From Poriferisodalis sp965231925 (GTDB taxonomy: Bacteria > Actinomycetota > Acidimicrobiia > Acidimicrobiales > Poriferisodalaceae): 64,000 nt of DNA. Below the pieces are notes generated by a model that saw only the letters and a program-made list of their open reading frames with translations, searched no databases and had not been told where the DNA came from. The translations under genes were made by a program, and so were the position numbers. Positions 61,116 to 64,000 of the stretch are shown one piece after another. The stretch lies in the NCBI GenBank assembly GCA_965231925.1, contig OZ246894.1, positions 558,001-622,000 of the forward strand. Reading direction: 5' to 3'. Within the stretch, counting starts at the first letter, position 1. Each line of letters starts with the position of its first letter.

Positions 61116-63614
61116 ATGCCTGAACAAGCGCAATGCGTGATCATCGGCGGCGGGGCTATGGGCGCCGGCCTGCTGTATGCCCTCGCGCACGAGGGCTGGA
61201 CCGACACGATCCTGGTCGAGAAGGGCGAGCTCACCTCGGGCTCCACCTGGCACGCGGCGGGCCTCATTCCGAACTTCATCGGCGACCTCAATATGGCCAA
61301 GGTCCACCAGGAGGCCATCGCGCTCTACCCGCGCATCGAGGCCGAGACCGGGCTGTCGGCTGGATGGCACGGCTGCGGGGCGATCCGGCTGGCCCGGACT
61401 CCTGAGGAGGTCAACTGGCACCGGTACGTCCACGCCATGCTCACTCAGATCGGCGTGGAGTCGCATCTCATCGGGCCTGACGAGATCGCCGAGCGGCACC
61501 CGCTGCTGAGCGATCTCGACGACGTCCGGCTCGGCTTCTACACGCCACACGACGGCTGGACCGACCCGTCGAGCTGCACCAACACCATGGCGAAGGGCGC
61601 GCGCGATCTCGGATGCCGCATCATGCGTCACACGCTGGTGACCGGCATGTCCCAGCGCCCCGACGGCAGCTGGGACGTGACCATCGTGCGGGGCGGCGCC
61701 GAACCGGGGCGCCGCCGCAACGGATCGAACGGCGACGACGAGCAGGACACCATCCACTGCGAGCACGTCGTGAACGCCGCAGGGCACTACGCCCCGCAGC
61801 TCGGCGCCATGATCGGGCTCGACGTGCCGATCGTGTCGGTCATCCACCAGTACCTGGTGACCGAGACGGTGCCCGCTGTCGAGGCGCTTGATTTCGAATT
61901 GCCGGTGGTGCGCGACCCGCGGGCCTCCTGCTACTACCGCCAGGAGATCGATGGGCTGCTCATCGGGCCCTATGAGATGTCCGGGGCCCGGTCGTACGGC
62001 ATCGACGGCATCGACTGGGACCTGCACTTTCACCTGCCCGGGCAGGATCTCGATGTTCTCGAGGAGTGTCTCGACTTCGCGCAGCAGCGCATCGGCGTGC
62101 TGTCCGAGGCCGGCATCAAGCAGGTGGTGTCGGGCCCGATCACACACACTCCCGATTCGGGCTATCTCATGGGGCCGGCGCCGGGCGTGCGCAACTATTG
62201 GCATTGCAACGGGGCCTCCATCGGCATCACCCAAGGTCCCGGGGCAGGGAAGTACCTGGCGCAGTGGATGGTTCACGGCCAGACCGAGATCAACGTGCGC
62301 GGTATGGATCCCCGCCGGTTCGGCGACCACACCGGTCCCAAGTCGCCATTCGCCTTCGAGAAGGCCATCGACGAGTACCACGAGATGTACCAGGTGCGGC
62401 TGCCGGGGGAGCAGCGCGCGGCAGGCAGACCGGTCAAGACCACGCCGCTGTGGGGCCGCTTCGACGCGATGGGCGCGCAATGGCAGGAGATCTACGGGTG
62501 GGAACGCCCGCAGTACTTCTCGCCTGACGGCAGCCCCGAGGCCCACTCATTCCGCCGCTCCAATGCGCACGACGCGGTGGGCGCCGAGGTGCGCGGCGTG
62601 CGCGAGCGGGTCGGCCTGGCCGATCTCAGCGCATTCGCCAAGTTCGAGGTGACCGGCGCCGACGCCGGCGCCCTGCTGGACCGACTGTCGGCCAACCGGC
62701 TGCCCGGCCGCGACGGCGGCATCCGCCTGACGCACATGCTGACCACCCTCGGCGGCATCGAATGCGAGATGACCATTGCACGCCTCTCGCAGGACCGATT
62801 CTGGCTGGCCTCCGCGGTCATGGGGCAGAGTCACGATTTCGACTGGCTGCGCGACCACATCGCGCCCGGCGAGCAGGTTGAGGTGCGCGACGCCACCGAC
62901 AGCACTGCCATTTTGGGTGTGACCGGGCCGCGTGCACGCGACGTGCTGTCGCCGCTGACAGACGCCGATCTGGGCAACGACGCGTTCAGCTGGCTGACTG
63001 CGCAGGAGATCACGGTGGCGGGTGTGTCCGTGATCGCGCTGCGGGTCTCCTACGTCGGCGAGCTGGGCTGGGAGTTGCACTGCCCGATGTCTGAGTTGGC
63101 CCGGGTGTATGACGGGGTCGCAGAATCCGGCGAGCCGCACGGCCTGGTGCACTTCGGTAGCTACGCCATGAACGTCATGCGCATCGAGAAGGCGTACAAG
63201 GCCTGGGGCAGCGAGCTCACGACGGAAATCACGCCGGTCGAAGCCCGCTTAGGGCGCTTCGTGGACTACAACCGCCCCTTCATCGGCCGCGACGCCGCGC
63301 TGGCCCGCCGAGAGTCTGAGGAGCGCGGCGAACCGCTCTCGATGGTGCTCGTCTACTGCGAGGTGGACGCCACCGACAACGACGTGCGCGGCAACGAACC
63401 GGCCTTCGCCCCCGGCAGCGACGAGCCCATGGGCATCGGCACCAGCGGTGCTTGGGGACACTCCGTGGGTCGCAGCTTGGCGTTCGTGTACGTCGACCCT
63501 CAATTCGAGGCCCCCGGCAGCACCTTCGAGCTGGACCTCCTCGGCGAGCGCCGCACAGCCACCGTGCTCGCCGAAGCCGCCTACGACCCACGCAATGCAG
63601 CGCTGCGCGCCTGA
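61116..63614 (+). CDS. FAD dehydrogenase with GcvT domain, dimethylglycine/sarcosine dehydrogenase type
   Basis: 832 residues from the ATG at 61116. The FAD fold begins CVIIGGGAMGAGLLYALAHE, with GSTWHAAGLIPNFIGDLNMA. A mid region AMGAQWQEIYGWERPQYFSP leads to a GcvT domain (AFAKFEVTGADAGALLDRLS, GELGWELHCPMSELARVYDG). It should oxidise an N-methylated amine and deliver formaldehyde equivalents to folate. The MttB-family gene starts 121 bp downstream on the same strand, so together they suit stepwise demethylation of trimethylamine-type compounds. Confidence 0.9.
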   Translation: MPEQAQCVIIGGGAMGAGLLYALAHEGWTDTILVEKGELTSGSTWHAAGLIPNFIGDLNMAKVHQEAIALYPRIEAETGLSAGWHGCGAIRLARTPEEVNWHRYVHAMLTQIGVESHLIGPDEIAERHPLLSDLDDVRLGFYTPHDGWTDPSSCTNTMAKGARDLGCRIMRHTLVTGMSQRPDGSWDVTIVRGGAEPGRRRNGSNGDDEQDTIHCEHVVNAAGHYAPQLGAMIGLDVPIVSVIHQYLVTETVPAVEALDFELPVVRDPRASCYYRQEIDGLLIGPYEMSGARSYGIDGIDWDLHFHLPGQDLDVLEECLDFAQQRIGVLSEAGIKQVVSGPITHTPDSGYLMGPAPGVRNYWHCNGASIGITQGPGAGKYLAQWMVHGQTEINVRGMDPRRFGDHTGPKSPFAFEKAIDEYHEMYQVRLPGEQRAAGRPVKTTPLWGRFDAMGAQWQEIYGWERPQYFSPDGSPEAHSFRRSNAHDAVGAEVRGVRERVGLADLSAFAKFEVTGADAGALLDRLSANRLPGRDGGIRLTHMLTTLGGIECEMTIARLSQDRFWLASAVMGQSHDFDWLRDHIAPGEQVEVRDATDSTAILGVTGPRARDVLSPLTDADLGNDAFSWLTAQEITVAGVSVIALRVSYVGELGWELHCPMSELARVYDGVAESGEPHGLVHFGSYAMNVMRIEKAYKAWGSELTTEITPVEARLGRFVDYNRPFIGRDAALARRESEERGEPLSMVLVYCEVDATDNDVRGNEPAFAPGSDEPMGIGTSGAWGHSVGRSLAFVYVDPQFEAPGSTFELDLLGERRTATVLAEAAYDPRNAALRA

Positions 63615-63735
63615 ACTACTCATGGCTGCGCACCCGCATCTCAGCCCCTGAACCTCAAGTCCCCAGCGCACACCGCTACCCACAACCGCTACCGACAACC
63701 GCTGCCCACCACACAGATTGCCAACCGAGGTGCTC

Positions 63736-64000
63736 ATGTCTGACACCGCTGCACCGTCACCGGAGCCTGCTGAGGTGCCCAGGCGGCGCCGCGGCGGCGG
63801 CCGGGCAGGCCGGATTGCCGTCCGCGAGGCAGAGCTCGAACGCGCCCGTCGACCGGTCCGCCCCGGTCTGCCTGCGGGCCGCTTCAAACCGCTCACCGAG
63901 AGCGACATGCAGCAGGTGTACGACACGGCGCTCGGGCTGCTCTCCGACGTGGGCATGGGCGACCCGCTCGACGAGTTCATCGAAGCAGCAACGCCAGTCG
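63736..64000 (+). CDS. MttB-family trimethylamine methyltransferase, N-terminal part (3' partial)
   Basis: From the ATG at 63736 the frame is open to the right edge of the window. SDTAAPSPEPAEVPRRRRGG, then RAGRIAVREAELERA and FKPLTESDMQQVYDTALGLL is the typical start of MttB-family proteins. True MttB transfers a methyl group from trimethylamine to a corrinoid protein with pyrrolysine; many relatives lack it and act on glycine betaine or other quaternary amines. The visible part ends before any pyrrolysine position. Neighbouring GcvT-type dehydrogenases support a role in methylated-amine breakdown. Confidence 0.8.
   Translation, partial: MSDTAAPSPEPAEVPRRRRGGGRAGRIAVREAELERARRPVRPGLPAGRFKPLTESDMQQVYDTALGLLSDVGMGDPLDEFIEAATPV

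Noticed and set aside
60318..62546. A 742-codon open frame on the minus strand opposite the dehydrogenase.
   Set aside because: Its translation is Arg/Pro/His-rich without domains, while the plus strand encodes a clear FAD/GcvT enzyme; long antisense frames are common at this GC content.

Overview
The window is high-GC DNA with mostly GTG/ATG starts. It carries F420-type oxidoreductases, a DUF222/13E12 HNH endonuclease, cell-wall-binding repeat proteins and several genes whose -10 hexamer lies 6-7 nt from the start codon (leaderless transcripts). Together these point to an actinobacterium, most plausibly an Acidimicrobiia-like marine or host-associated lineage. That placement is inference; no rRNA or universal marker gene is present.

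Metabolic core. Both ends and the right third deal with methylated amines and one-carbon/amino-acid turnover. The window opens in the 3' end of a sarcosine oxidase alpha gene followed by gamma (3-1368). It has two large FAD/GcvT dimethylglycine/sarcosine dehydrogenase-like genes (50686-53232, 61116-63614) and ends in the start of an MttB-family trimethylamine methyltransferase (63736). Around them are three PLP aminotransferases, an alpha-hydroxyacid oxidase, a D-aminoacylase-type amidohydrolase, an acyl-CoA dehydrogenase, a single-polypeptide acyl-CoA carboxylase, a thiolase with its OB-fold partner, a nicotinamidase, a chorismate mutase and two transporters.

Defence and toxin-antitoxin regions. 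3.0-4.3 kb holds VapBC and a HicBA pair whose toxin start is broken. 5.3-11.2 kb is a type III-like restriction-modification locus. Its mod gene is frameshifted at a perfect hairpin, and its res gene is split at an 11-base G tract, suggesting phase variation. 11.3-13.1 kb holds two membrane proteins with the same promoter/leader and the same Asp/Trp tail style; one carries an Mrr-like nuclease domain. 21.7-22.3 kb is a second VapBC. 32.6-35.4 kb is a degraded island (DUF499/helicase remnant, nucleotidyltransferase pair) bracketed by a duplicated aminotransferase 3' end.

Surface region. 22.5-27.1 kb encodes a large secreted protein (cell-wall-binding repeats, metzincin-like protease, fibronectin-III domains). 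A long TC/AC dinucleotide repeat just upstream places a good ribosome-binding site and ATG out of frame with it, as in a contingency switch. An L,D-transpeptidase with a lectin-like domain and a PBP4-type carboxypeptidase are further envelope genes.

Integrated element. 53441-60584 is a 7.1-kb segment bounded by 60-bp direct repeats (54/60 identical). It carries a tyrosine recombinase, a secreted Cys/His-rich protein with an acidic repeat, twin two-TM proteins, a DUF4143 ATPase and an AbiEi/AbiEii pair.
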